This document shows positions 16,388-24,454 of a DNA stretch of 34,179 nt, piece after piece. The stretch is from positions 1-34,179 of the forward strand of contig JAENYT010000016.1 of NCBI GenBank assembly GCA_016841665.1, given 5' to 3'. The stretch comes from Methanobacteriota archaeon. Lineage in GTDB: Archaea > Halobacteriota > Methanomicrobia > Methanomicrobiales > Methanomicrobiaceae. The notes beneath the pieces are model-generated. The model ran no database searches, had not been told where the DNA came from, and was given only the letters and a program-made list of their open reading frames with translations. The position numbers were made by a program, and so were the translations under genes. The number at the start of each line of letters is the position of its first letter. Position 1 is the stretch's first letter.

Positions 16388-17302
16388 ATGATCGTTTCCA
16401 TCATTCTGTTCGTCATCGGCCTCACCCTGCTCATCAAGGGCGCGGACTTATTCGTGGAGGGAGGCGGAGGGCTTGCCGCCCGCTATGGGGTCTCCACGAC
16501 CACCATCGGCTTCACGGTGATCGCCTTCGGCACCTCACTGCCCGAGTTCGTGGTGAGCGTCAACGCCATCGCCACCGGAAACGCCGATATCGGGCTTGGC
16601 AACGTGGTGGGCAGCAATATTGCCAATATCGGGCTCGTGCTCGCCCTCTGCGCGCTCCTCAAGCCCGCGGTGGTCGGGGAGCGGCGCGGCCAGGCACCGT
16701 TGCGCCACGAGACCCTGCTCATGCTCGGTGCCACGGCGGTCTTCATCGCCCTCAGCTTCCGCGGCGTCCTCGACCTCTTCTCCGGGATCGTCTCCCTCGT
16801 CGTCTTTGCCTTCATCCTCAACTCCATGTGGAAATCAGGACGAACGGAGGATGAGCCTATCGTCAGCCACGGAAAAAGGGACTACCTGGAGACCATCGGC
16901 GGGCTGATCGCCGTGATCATCGGATCGCAGCTCGTGCTGGAGGGCGCGGTGAATATCGCCGCCATTTTCGGCATCCCCACCTACATCATCGGCCTGTCCA
17001 TGGTAGCGGTGGGCACCTCGCTTCCGGAGCTGGTAACCTCGGTCGTGGCGATTTTAAAGGGTAGCGGGGGGATATCGGTCGGCAATATCCTCGGCAGCAA
17101 CATCTTCAACCTGCTCTTCGTGATGGGCTGCGGCACGCTCATCCGTCCGGTGCCCATTCCCGATGCGGTGAACCTCGCCATCATGGGGGTATTCTCGCTT
17201 GCAGTTATTCCCCTGATCTGGGGCCATGGGCGCTTCATCAAAGGCTGGTCCGCACTCATGCTCATCGGCTATGCCGCCTACATCGGCATGCTCATTATCT
17301 AG
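16388..17302 (+). CDS. Sodium/calcium (CaCA family) antiporter
   Basis: A 304-residue cation/Ca2+ exchanger with about ten membrane helices. It has the two inverted alpha-repeats of the family: FTVIAFGTSLPEFVVSVNAI with GLGNVVGSNIANIG in the first half, and MVAVGTSLPELVTSV with VGNILGSNIFN in the second. The conserved Glu of each GTSLPE motif and the GSNI motifs are present. It is complete at both ends. A TATA-like TGATAAAAAG (about 16328-16337) lies 55 nt before the ATG, giving a leader of about 28 nt. It follows the broken SHMT gene by 118 nt and is probably transcribed alone. Confidence 0.94.
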   Translation: MIVSIILFVIGLTLLIKGADLFVEGGGGLAARYGVSTTTIGFTVIAFGTSLPEFVVSVNAIATGNADIGLGNVVGSNIANIGLVLALCALLKPAVVGERRGQAPLRHETLLMLGATAVFIALSFRGVLDLFSGIVSLVVFAFILNSMWKSGRTEDEPIVSHGKRDYLETIGGLIAVIIGSQLVLEGAVNIAAIFGIPTYIIGLSMVAVGTSLPELVTSVVAILKGSGGISVGNILGSNIFNLLFVMGCGTLIRPVPIPDAVNLAIMGVFSLAVIPLIWGHGRFIKGWSALMLIGYAAYIGMLII

Positions 17303-17347
17303 GCCCCGGAGGAGCGCCGCCCGCCGCCGCCTCAAAGAGCACGGCCA

Positions 17348-17847
17348 TCATGAGGAGGTCATGGAAGCCTTCCTTGTCAAGGAATGCACGCACTTTCTTC
17401 CTTCACGCCGGAACCCCTTCGTCTCGTAGAGCGCTACGGCACGCCGGTTCTCCTCGACCACACTGCATTCCACCCGCAGGAATCCACGGTCCTGCGCCTC
17501 GGCGAGGGCATATTCCACCACCCGGCCTCCGATGCCCCGCCCCCAGCAGGCCTGCTCGATATAGACAAAAAGCGTGGCTATATGGGCCAGCTTGGTGTCC
17601 GACTGCTCGGGGATAAGGCCGATGCTGCCGACGATGCGCCCTTCTGCCCGGATGCACCACCAGAGCGCATTGCGGCATCTGGCGAATTCGGCAAAATCGA
17701 GAGTTTTTTGCATGGGACAGGCGGGATCAGGGTGAGAAAGCGGGCGATCTCGGGCTGGTTGACCGGTTCGTTCAGTCAGGGGAGATCCTCCGCGAGAACA
17801 GGGGCGAACACCAGCCCTTCGGGTGTGCGCTGCCGGGAAGGGGTCAT
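17348..17847 (-). pseudogene. GNAT family acetyltransferase, interrupted by a stop and a frameshift
   Basis: The C-terminal two thirds of a GNAT acetyltransferase are open from about 17713 to 17348 (MQKTLDFAEFARCRNALWW, then VGSIGLIP, the acetyl-CoA loop QACWGRGIGG and ALYETKGFRREG). The expected N-terminus lies upstream in another frame, from an ATG at 17847: LVFAPVLAEDLP, an in-frame TGA, then LNEPVNQPEIARFLTLIPPVP. The frame then changes at CCCATGCAAAAAAC. One nonsense codon and one single-base shift thus separate a coherent protein. The long open frame reaching 18034 has a meaningless N-terminus. Either a recent pseudogene or two sequencing errors. Confidence 0.7.
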
Positions 17848-17931
17848 GAGGAAGAGATACGCAGTAAGAGGATTTGAACCCGGAAGGTGCTTCCCCATAA
17901 CCAATAAACCCCGGAAGCCTACAGTACATCA

Positions 17932-18084
17932 ATGCTGCGCTGCCCAAAATGCAGAAGCAAAGAAATCTATCCCGTAGCCGGCGGGTACGCCGGATGGCTC
18001 TACCGCTGCAAGAAATGCGGCTACCAGGGGGCACTTGTCCTGGAATACGACGAAAAAGAGTCCGGCGACGAGCGCCGCTGGTGA
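17932..18084 (+). CDS. Small zinc-ribbon protein (50 residues)
   Basis: A 50-residue protein from the ATG at 17932 with two CxxC pairs, CPKC (4-7) and CKKC (26-29), 18 residues apart. The sequence has WLYRCKKCGYQGALVLEYD near the second pair and an acidic tail. It looks like a single zinc ribbon of the kind found as free small proteins in archaea. CCAATAAACC (17901-17910), centred 27 nt before the ATG, suggests a leaderless start. It lies between the broken GNAT gene and the aminotransferase, both on the other strand. The function is unknown; nucleic-acid or protein contact is possible. Confidence 0.75.
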   Translation: MLRCPKCRSKEIYPVAGGYAGWLYRCKKCGYQGALVLEYDEKESGDERRW

Positions 18085-18092
18085 GGGGGGCC

Positions 18093-19271
18093 TCAGGACA
18101 GGGCCCGGATCACCCCTGCCAGCCGCTCCATCCCCTCCATGATCTCCTCCTCTTTTGAGCGGGAAAAATTGAGCCGGATACAGTGGTCGCCGCCCCCGTT
18201 GACGTAGAACGGTACCCCGGGCAGCACCGCCACCTTCCGGCGGACCCCCTCCTCGAAGACCCTCATTGCAGAGATCTGCTCCGGTAAAAATGCCATCAGG
18301 AACATCCCCCCCTCGGGCGTGGTGTGGGTCACCCCTGCCGTGAAGCGGTCGTCGAGAAGGTCGCACATCACCCGGCACCGCTCCCCGTAGATTGCCGCCA
18401 CCCTTCGCACGTGAGCATCGAGGTCGAAGCCTGAGAGGTAGCGGTGCATGACCACCTGGCAGAGGTAGTTGGAGTGCAGATCCGCCGCCTGTTTTGCCAC
18501 GTTGAACTGCTGCAGGACGGGTTCAGGGGCCAGCAGCCAGCCGATTCGCATGCCCGGAGCGACGATCTTCGAGAACGAGCCGCTGAGAATTCCCATGTCC
18601 GGGAGGTACTTCTTCACCGGCGGGCGCGGCCGCCCGTCGAAGAAGAGCTCCCCGAAGGCGTCGTCCTCGTAGAAGACCGTTTCCGTCCCCTCGAGCATGC
18701 GGGCGATCGAGCGCCTTGTCTCCTCCGCATAGGTCCTCCCCGAGGGGTTCTGCGAGTTGGGGATCCCGTAGAAGAACTTCAGGGGATGCTCTTCTGCGAT
18801 CCGGGCGAACATCGCCAGATCGGGGCCGTTGTCGCAGAGATCGACGCCGTGGACGACCGGCTCGTAGAGGGAGAACGCCTCGATCGCCCCCAGGTACCCG
18901 GGCCGCTCCATGCCGATGTGATCGCCGGGGTTGCAGAATATCTTGGCCACGAGATCCAGGCACTGCTGCGAGCCGTTCACGATCTGGATCTCTCCCGCCG
19001 TTGCGGGGATGCCCAGTCTTTTGCGGTAGCGGGCGGCGATATACTCCCGAAGGGGACGGTAGCCGTCGGTGGTGGAGTACTGCAGGGCGGCGGCCCCCTC
19101 CTCCTCCAGCACCTCGCGGGCGGCCGCGGCGATGCCGGCCGCATCGATCAGGTTCGTGTCGGGAAGCCCCCCGGCGAACGAAATGGTTTCGGGGTCGCCC
19201 GAGACGCGGAAGAGTGCTTCGATGAACGATTCAGGGATGTTGCTCATGCGGTCGGCGAAGCGGTAGGACAT
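18093..19271 (-). CDS. PLP-dependent class I aminotransferase (MocR/2-aminoadipate aminotransferase-like)
   Basis: A 392-residue aminotransferase of fold type I. The ATG at 19271 was chosen because the open frame further upstream runs through the promoter. It opens with SYRFADRMSNIPESF and ISFAGGLPD, typical of the LysN/2-aminoadipate and aromatic aminotransferase branch. Further motifs are QYSTTDGYRPLREYIA, the substrate stretch YGIPNSQNPSGRTY, the cofactor Asp region YEDDAFGEL and the Schiff-base lysine in LSGSFSKIVAPGMRIGW. The C-terminal domain is complete. The amino acid substrate cannot be fixed from sequence. It ends 8 nt from the convergent zinc-ribbon gene. Confidence 0.92.
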   Translation of the reverse strand: MSYRFADRMSNIPESFIEALFRVSGDPETISFAGGLPDTNLIDAAGIAAAAREVLEEEGAAALQYSTTDGYRPLREYIAARYRKRLGIPATAGEIQIVNGSQQCLDLVAKIFCNPGDHIGMERPGYLGAIEAFSLYEPVVHGVDLCDNGPDLAMFARIAEEHPLKFFYGIPNSQNPSGRTYAEETRRSIARMLEGTETVFYEDDAFGELFFDGRPRPPVKKYLPDMGILSGSFSKIVAPGMRIGWLLAPEPVLQQFNVAKQAADLHSNYLCQVVMHRYLSGFDLDAHVRRVAAIYGERCRVMCDLLDDRFTAGVTHTTPEGGMFLMAFLPEQISAMRVFEEGVRRKVAVLPGVPFYVNGGGDHCIRLNFSRSKEEEIMEGMERLAGVIRALS

Positions 19272-19303
19272 AAACTCAAAAACCCTCCCGGCAATCCGGA
19301 AAG

Positions 19304-19316
19304 CCTTATATACGTT
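19304..19316 (-). promoter_or_regulatory. TATA box of the aminotransferase gene
   Basis: CGTATATAAGGC on the minus strand is a near-ideal archaeal TATA box. Transcription would start near 19284, about 13 nt before the ATG at 19271. GGGAGG lies at that start site. This excludes the longer open frame that begins at 19352. Confidence 0.6.
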
Positions 19317-19431
19317 TTTGCGCCGCAGGCCGAAAAATGCTCTCCCGTGCACGCAGGATCCGGGAACCGCCCCTACCTGAACTCTTATGGTGACCGGGCA
19401 GCGTAACTAGAACAAAGGAGCGATACCCCTC

Positions 19432-19866
19432 ATGACCGACTCCCTCCAGCTCACCCTCGGTGCGTTTGACCGCACGCTCCCTCCCCTGTGCAACGGCAGC
19501 CCGGACCGCAACGGGTTTCGCCGCCTCTGCTGGCGGTGCCCGCACGCGGTTCGTGAGAGGGGTGCGGTGTACTGCACGGTCCTTTGCCGCCCCATCACCG
19601 CCAGAGACAAGTACGGGCTGCGCGAGTGGAAGGCGGTGCGCACCTCGATCCTCGCGCGGGACCGGGACAGGTGCGCCGTCTGCGGTGCCGAAGGCCACCT
19701 CCACGTCCATCACATCGACCGGGATCCCACCAACGACGCCCCTGACAACCTGATCACCCTCTGCGAGACCTGCCATGCCCGGGCGCACCGCGCGCTCGCG
19801 CGGGATGGGGGCGCGGCGCGGGTGGCCGGGGTTTTTGCCGCATCTGATGATATCCGCAACACCTGA
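19432..19866 (+). CDS. HNH endonuclease with N-terminal cysteine cluster
   Basis: A 144-residue protein. Residues about 65-120 form an HNH nuclease domain with structural zinc ligands CAVC (81-84) and CETC (111-114), the metal-binding HVHHIDRDPTNDAPDNLITL stretch and the final CHARAH. The N-terminal 60 residues carry another five cysteines (20, 33, 36, 48 and 52), suggesting an extra metal site not usual in minimal HNH proteins. AAAGGAGCG upstream of the ATG is a good ribosome-binding site. No restriction methylase or phage gene adjoins it. It could be a stand-alone defence or repair nuclease. Confidence 0.85.
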   Translation: MTDSLQLTLGAFDRTLPPLCNGSPDRNGFRRLCWRCPHAVRERGAVYCTVLCRPITARDKYGLREWKAVRTSILARDRDRCAVCGAEGHLHVHHIDRDPTNDAPDNLITLCETCHARAHRALARDGGAARVAGVFAASDDIRNT

Positions 19867-19885
19867 ACACCCGGCGGGCTGCAGG

Positions 19886-20143
19886 TCACTCCGGTGTGAG
19901 GTCCATCTCATCGAACCGCAGGATCCGGAAGTCCCCGCAACGCTGCTCCCGGTCCAGGTCCACCACGATAAAGAGCTCCGCGTCCTTCTTCTCGAAGGTC
20001 ACGTGGACGGGGTTGCCGCCCTTCTGGACGAACCCAAGGAATCCGAGGCGTTTTCTCGCACATGCCACCGGCAGCGCCCGGCACTGCTCAAGCGCTGATA
20101 CGGCCTTCGTTTCCATCTCTTTTTGCACGGATCTCTCAACCAT
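19886..20143 (-). CDS. Small conserved-looking protein downstream of the SRAP gene
   Basis: An 85-residue protein without a recognised family. It has a positively charged first half (CARKRLGFLGFVQKGG) and a beta-rich second half (PVHVTFEKKDAELFIVVDLD, then FRILRFDEMDLTPE). The ATG at 20143 lies 9 nt after the SRAP stop; a second ATG at 20116 is possible. The close spacing indicates co-transcription with the SRAP gene, so a role alongside it is possible. No membrane segment or metal site is visible. Confidence 0.6.
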   Translation of the reverse strand: MVERSVQKEMETKAVSALEQCRALPVACARKRLGFLGFVQKGGNPVHVTFEKKDAELFIVVDLDREQRCGDFRILRFDEMDLTPE

Positions 20144-20152
20144 CGATTCGGC

Positions 20153-20830
20153 TCACCACCACGTCCGCCCCTTCTCCTGCGGCTCGATCAGGTCCGCGCC
20201 TTCGTTTTCAGGGTTGTTGACCTTCGTCGAGACCCGGTAGCCTGCCATCTCCTCCGCGGGGAAGGGAGCGAGGAGGTTCTCGAGCAGCCCGGGGTCGCTC
20301 TCCCCATCAAGCCACGCCTCCTCGTCCTCCCGGTGCAGGATGACCGGCATGCGGTCATGGATCTTCCCCACCAGCGCATTGGCATCGGTGGTGATGATGA
20401 CAAAGGTCCGGCGTTCACCCCCGGCAGGGTCGTGCCAGGTGTCGAAGAGCCCGGCGAATGCAAAGTGCCCGCCGCCCTCGAGCCGGTAGTAGAAGGGGAC
20501 CTTCTCCCCTTTCTCGCTCTTCCACTCGTAAAACCCGCTTGCAGGGACGAGACAGCGCTTTTTTGCGAACGACGCCCTGAAGGCCGGTTTTTCCGCGACC
20601 GTCTCCGCCCGTGCGTTGATCAGCTTCCTGCCGATCGATGGGTCGTGCGCCCAGAAGGGGACAAGCCCCCAGACCATGCATCCCATGCCCGGCTCTGCGC
20701 CGTCGTGCACCACCGGCATCTCCCGGCCCGGGGTGACATTGAACTGCGAACGCAGGCCGATGAGGGGGTCGTACACGCGAAACCTCGCCCCGAGATCATC
20801 GGTGACGATGAGAGAGTAGCGGCCGCACAT
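20153..20830 (-). CDS. SRAP domain protein (YedK/HMCES), abasic-site DNA-protein crosslinking
   Basis: Protects single-stranded DNA carrying abasic sites by forming a thiazolidine crosslink through its N-terminal cysteine, as known for YedK and HMCES. It has 225 residues and is complete. The N-terminus is MCGRYSL, so Cys2 becomes the terminal residue after Met removal. Other conserved positions are Asn72 in INARAET, Glu102 in SGFYEW and His158 in IHDRMPVIL. A TATA-like GATATAG near 20850-20858, about 26 nt before the ATG, suggests a leaderless mRNA. It is followed closely by a small gene of unknown function. Confidence 0.95.
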   Translation of the reverse strand: MCGRYSLIVTDDLGARFRVYDPLIGLRSQFNVTPGREMPVVHDGAEPGMGCMVWGLVPFWAHDPSIGRKLINARAETVAEKPAFRASFAKKRCLVPASGFYEWKSEKGEKVPFYYRLEGGGHFAFAGLFDTWHDPAGGERRTFVIITTDANALVGKIHDRMPVILHREDEEAWLDGESDPGLLENLLAPFPAEEMAGYRVSTKVNNPENEGADLIEPQEKGRTWW

Positions 20831-20910
20831 TAGGGGAAGTAGGGCGCACCCCTATATCACCCTGTTCCTTTCGGGGAAACGTATTTGGCTCCGGTGCACC
20901 ATTCCCCACC

Positions 20911-21561
20911 ATGGCACTCAAGGCACTGTTTCTCAACTGCACCCTGAAGAAATCCCCCGAGATCTCCAATACCCGGGCGCTGATCGATAAGGCGGCAGCC
21001 CTTTACCGCGATCTCGGAGTGGAGACGGAGATCATACGCGTGGTGGACCACGACGTGTTCTTCGGTGTGGCGTCCGATATGGGGGAAGGGGATGCGTGGC
21101 CCGAAATTCTCGAGCGCGTCAAGGCATGCAACATCCTGGTCATCAGCTCGCCCATCTGGTTCGGGGTCCGCGGATCGGTCGCCCAGATGGTCATCGAGCG
21201 GCTGGACGGGACCTACGGTGAGGGCGATCCCGAAACCGGGCAGTACCCTCTCTACGACAAGGTTGCCGGCGTGATCATCACCGGCAACGAGGACGGAGCC
21301 CACAACGTCGCCGCCCACACCCTCTTCAACCTCACCCACCTCGGCTGCACCGTCCCTCCCAATGCTGACTGCTACTGGGTGGGCGATGCCGGGCCCGGCC
21401 CGAGCTACATCAAGGCCGGGGGCGACCGCCACCTCTACACCAACCGGACGGTGCGCTACATGGTCCACAACACCACCTTCATGGCCCGGCTTCTTTCCGA
21501 ACACCCCATCCCCACGAACCTTGCCCGGCTGGATGAGGAGGCCCGGAAGGTCAGCCGGTGA
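20911..21561 (+). CDS. Flavodoxin-like NAD(P)H-dependent FMN reductase
   Basis: A 216-residue flavoprotein of the flavodoxin fold. The N-terminal ALFLNCTLKKSPEISNT is the phosphate-binding loop for FMN. ILVISSPIWFGVRGSVAQMVIERLD is the second flavin-contact region, and VAGVIITGNEDGAHN the third. It is a cytoplasmic quinone, iron or azo-type reductase; the substrate is undetermined. It lies 49 nt before a drug-type ABC transporter on the same strand and may share its transcript. The ATG at 20911 begins the conserved strand directly. Confidence 0.87.
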   Translation: MALKALFLNCTLKKSPEISNTRALIDKAAALYRDLGVETEIIRVVDHDVFFGVASDMGEGDAWPEILERVKACNILVISSPIWFGVRGSVAQMVIERLDGTYGEGDPETGQYPLYDKVAGVIITGNEDGAHNVAAHTLFNLTHLGCTVPPNADCYWVGDAGPGPSYIKAGGDRHLYTNRTVRYMVHNTTFMARLLSEHPIPTNLARLDEEARKVSR

Positions 21562-21610
21562 TCAGGCAAGGTCTTTTTGCTCAGGCAGCAGTGCCGATGG
21601 AGGGAGGCGC

Positions 21611-22591
21611 ATGAGTGATCCCATCATCGAGGTCAGGGGCCTGTCCCACGCATACGGCCACGTGCTGGCCGTCGACAACATCAGCTTCTCCGTCGATAGG
21701 GGCGAGGTATTTGCGTTTCTCGGTCCGAACGGTGCAGGAAAAAGCACCGTGATCAACGTGTTGATCACGCTGCTCTCGATCCAGACAGGAGAAGTCAGCA
21801 TCGCAGGACACGACGTGCGCACGGCCCCGGAGATGGTGCGCCGGTCGATCGGGATCGTCTTTCAGGAGGTAACCCTCGACCGGGACATGACCGTCTGGGA
21901 AATTCTCGAGTTTCACGGCCGGCTCTACAACCTCCCCCGGGAGGAGCGGAGGGCGCGTATCGAAGAACTTCTCGAACTGGTTGAACTGGATGAGAAACGC
22001 GATGCACGCACCAAGGAGCTCTCGGGGGGGATGAAACGGAGGCTCGAGATCGCCCGGGGCCTTATGACGCGGCCGCAGGTACTCTTCCTTGACGAACCCA
22101 CCATCGGGCTCGATCCCCAGACCAGGATCCGGATGTGGGAATATCTCCGTGCGGTCAACCGTGCGGGTACCACCATTTTTCTCACCACCCATTACATGGA
22201 CGAGGCCGACCATCTGAGCGATCGGATCAGCATTATCGATCATGGCAGCATCATGGTCACCGACACACCGATCGCACTGAAAAACGGCCTTGGAGAGGAC
22301 GTCATGTACCTGGAAACCAGCGATATCGTCAGAACCGAAGAACTGCTCAGAACTCTTGGTTATGTGCGCGATGTCCGGAAAAAACGCACAGGGGTGGTAT
22401 TTACCGTAACAGAGGACGGCACCCGGCTGCTTCCCCAGATTATGGATGACATCAGGGAACAGGGGATCGCGGTCACCGCGGTAAATTTGAAAAAACCCTC
22501 CATGGATGATGTATTTGTCCATTATACAGGGCGTGAGCTGCGGGACGAGGGGGCCCAGAAGTGGGGGGCGGGACGGGGGCGATCCCGATGA
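21611..22591 (+). CDS. ABC transporter ATP-binding protein, DrrA-like
   Basis: A 326-residue ATPase for an ABC-2 exporter. The ATG at 21611 follows GGAGGCGC; the open frame reaching back to 21362 is overlap with the reductase gene. Walker A is GPNGAGKST, the signature is LSGGMKRRLEIARGL, Walker B is VLFLDEPTIGLDP and the switch is TTHYMDEAD. A C-terminal extension of about 90 residues ends with KKPSMDDVFVHYTGRELRDE, the DrrA/NodI-type ending. The stop overlaps the permease start (ATGA at 22588-22591). It is probably a drug, lipid or polyketide-type exporter of unknown substrate. Confidence 0.94.
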   Translation: MSDPIIEVRGLSHAYGHVLAVDNISFSVDRGEVFAFLGPNGAGKSTVINVLITLLSIQTGEVSIAGHDVRTAPEMVRRSIGIVFQEVTLDRDMTVWEILEFHGRLYNLPREERRARIEELLELVELDEKRDARTKELSGGMKRRLEIARGLMTRPQVLFLDEPTIGLDPQTRIRMWEYLRAVNRAGTTIFLTTHYMDEADHLSDRISIIDHGSIMVTDTPIALKNGLGEDVMYLETSDIVRTEELLRTLGYVRDVRKKRTGVVFTVTEDGTRLLPQIMDDIREQGIAVTAVNLKKPSMDDVFVHYTGRELRDEGAQKWGAGRGRSR

Positions 22592-23424
22592 ACCTCGGAT
22601 TCATGACCGTATACTGGAGGGATATGATCAGGTTTTTCCGGTTTAAAACCCTGCTCATCTCCTCACTGGTCCAGCCCGCACTCTGGATGGCATTTTTCGG
22701 GGTGGCCATGTCGAGCAATTTTGATCGGTTGAGCGCAGGCATCGCACCGGTCGCCGGGATTGAGCAGATCGGCTACCTGACCTTCATGGGGGCCGGCGTC
22801 ATCGCCATGACCACCCTGTTTACCAGCCTCTTCGGGGGGGTTGTCATCCTGTTCGACAAAAATTGGGGGCTGATGCGGGAAATATTCGCCAGCCCCCTCC
22901 CGAGAACACACGTCGTTCTCGGTATCGGCCTCTCGGGGGTGACAAAAGCGTGGATACAGTCGATCATCATCATGATCTTTGGTCTCATCATTGGCGTCCG
23001 GTTCTTCTCGGGGTATACGCCGATGGCCACCGCAACTGCCGTGCTCGGTATCATGATCTTTGTCGGGACATTTGCCCTCGGATTTCTCTTCCTCTCGGCA
23101 ACGATTTCGGTGTCTATGGAGAGTCCGGAGGGCCTTCAGGGGATCATCACCCTGCTCACCCTCCCGATCTTTTTCACCAGCAACGCCCTCTACCCCACCA
23201 CCGCCTTCCCCGGATTCCTGCAGGTCCTCGCATTGATCAATCCTCTCACCCACCTCATCAACGGCATCCGGTTTTTTGCCATTGGCAGCAGCTTTTCTGC
23301 TGTAGGCATAGAATTCATCTATACTCCCCTGATCATCCTCACATCCTACTTCTATCTGCTGGGCTTCTGTGTCAGTATGTTTCTTGTTGCCCGGTGGGCA
23401 TTCAATCGGGCCACAGTGACGTGA
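22588..23424 (+). CDS. ABC-2 type permease, DrrB-like
   Basis: A 278-residue membrane protein with about six transmembrane helices: a first cytoplasmic stretch (VYWRDMIRFFRFKTLLISSL), a conserved FDKNWGLMREIFASPLPRT cytoplasmic loop typical of ABC-2 permeases, and later LINPLTHLINGIRFFAIG. The ATG at 22588 overlaps the ATPase stop by 4 nt, indicating coupled translation; an in-frame GTG at 22561 is less likely. With the upstream ATPase it forms a complete exporter. Confidence 0.92.
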   Translation: MNLGFMTVYWRDMIRFFRFKTLLISSLVQPALWMAFFGVAMSSNFDRLSAGIAPVAGIEQIGYLTFMGAGVIAMTTLFTSLFGGVVILFDKNWGLMREIFASPLPRTHVVLGIGLSGVTKAWIQSIIIMIFGLIIGVRFFSGYTPMATATAVLGIMIFVGTFALGFLFLSATISVSMESPEGLQGIITLLTLPIFFTSNALYPTTAFPGFLQVLALINPLTHLINGIRFFAIGSSFSAVGIEFIYTPLIILTSYFYLLGFCVSMFLVARWAFNRATVT

Positions 23425-23912
23425 ACGCACACCAGAAACGAACATTTTTCGTGATACGCATGAATATCCAGGCATTTGCGGGGCAAACACTGTGGCGAGC
23501 GCTGTCTATGTCGCCGGGCTTCGGGCCCGCGGACCGGACGAGATCATTCTGCAGAGCCGGCAGCGGTGAAGAGGCGCTGCAAAACTGGTTGCGGAGGGTG
23601 ACCGCACCGCGATCAAGCGGCACTTCGACGAAAAGGGGGCCACCACCCATCGTCCCCCCCATGTTCGGGGGACTGTCGCCGGCCGACAGGCAACACATTC
23701 AGGGGGGGTATGGCCCCATATCGAGGGCGGGAACCCGATCGTCCACGCCGAGTGCCCCGGCCTCGGCACGACAGACTACCGGCTCGAATACCTCTGAAGC
23801 GGATCATGCCGAAGGCTGCAGTCCGCACCATCGATAAAAAGGAGAGGGGATGCGTACCCCGCCCTGGGAGAGGCGTCAATTGCGCCTTGCGGGATACTTC
23901 GGGGTGGTGGTG
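23425..23912. other. Gene-poor stretch with a possible decayed reading frame
   Basis: About 490 nt after the permease. No intact gene is convincing. One plus-strand frame (about 23464-23797) reads as plausible protein, with PGICGANTVASAVYVAGLRA near the start and PHIEGGNPIVHAECPGLG near the end, but it has an internal TGA and no clear start. The first phrase loosely recalls the cysteine motif of the proline racemase family; this is weak. It is best described as a possible gene remnant. Confidence 0.35.
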
Positions 23913-24092
23913 TTAGTCGAGTTCGTCCCGCTCGTACATCATGGAGAGAAGGGAGGAATTCTCGATATTCATGTATGCCTGATAATCGATCGAGAAGGGT
24001 TTTTCGCCGATATCCAGAGGAATTTCGTCCCGTTCTTCCATATCATACATTTCCATGGGTTTCAGCACAAAGTGGGCATCCATTGCACTCAT
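23913..24092 (-). CDS. Small acidic protein of unknown function (59 residues)
   Basis: A 59-residue protein, ATG at 24092 to TAA at 23913. It is rich in Met, Asp and Glu and contains FVLKPMEMYDMEERDEIPLD, EKPFSIDYQAYMNIEN and the end SMMYERDELD. It has no cysteine, no membrane segment and no known motif. A strong TATA box (AACTATATAAC, 24130-24141 on the minus strand) lies about 44 nt before the ATG, and AAGGAA directly precedes the start. The good promoter and coherent sequence support a real gene. Confidence 0.6.
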   Translation of the reverse strand: MSAMDAHFVLKPMEMYDMEERDEIPLDIGEKPFSIDYQAYMNIENSSLLSMMYERDELD

Positions 24093-24454
24093 TTCCTTGA
24101 AATCCTACAAACAAGAGGTTTTTAGGAGGAGTTATATAGTTTGTGGTCGCGGCGGTCTCCGAAACGCTCCCCCGGCGTACCCGATTACCCGGAAATATCA
24201 AAAAATATGCCGTGATTCTGGGTATTAAGGGCAAAGGAGAGAGACCGGATCTGTCAACCGGGCTCCAACTCATTGAAACGGCAGAAAACCTTGATTTATC
24301 CACAATCATCCATACTATTTCTGCCACGGAATTTTTTTTTATTTTGAGGCATAAATACAGGCCCGCAATACGCGCACATCCAACGTGATTCGGGGGCGAT
24401 TCTCGCCTCCCCTCCCTCGCTCAATCGTCCGCGCCCCACCGCACAAGAGGCCCC
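24093..24454. other. Intergenic stretch without a convincing gene
   Basis: Apart from the TATA box near its left end, this stretch holds no supported gene. An 81-codon plus-strand frame (24143-24388) overlaps the promoter of the 59-residue gene and has no domain. A poly-T run (24330-24341) on the plus strand could act as a terminator, but nothing identified is transcribed into it. Confidence 0.4.
24130..24142 (-). promoter_or_regulatory. TATA box of the 59-residue gene
   Basis: AACTATATAAC on the minus strand is a strong archaeal TATA element. Transcription would begin near 24110, 18 nt before the ATG at 24092. Confidence 0.55.

Noticed and set aside
17866-17925. A tRNA-like T-loop (GGTTCAAATCC on the minus strand) with a GGAAG/CTTCC repeat nearby
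   Set aside because: The T-stem pairs at only about three positions and no acceptor, D or anticodon arm could be built; it overlaps the zinc-ribbon promoter region.
24143-24388. 81-codon open frame on the plus strand
   Set aside because: It overlaps the promoter of the 59-residue gene and its sequence is low-quality with a poly-Phe stretch from a T-run.
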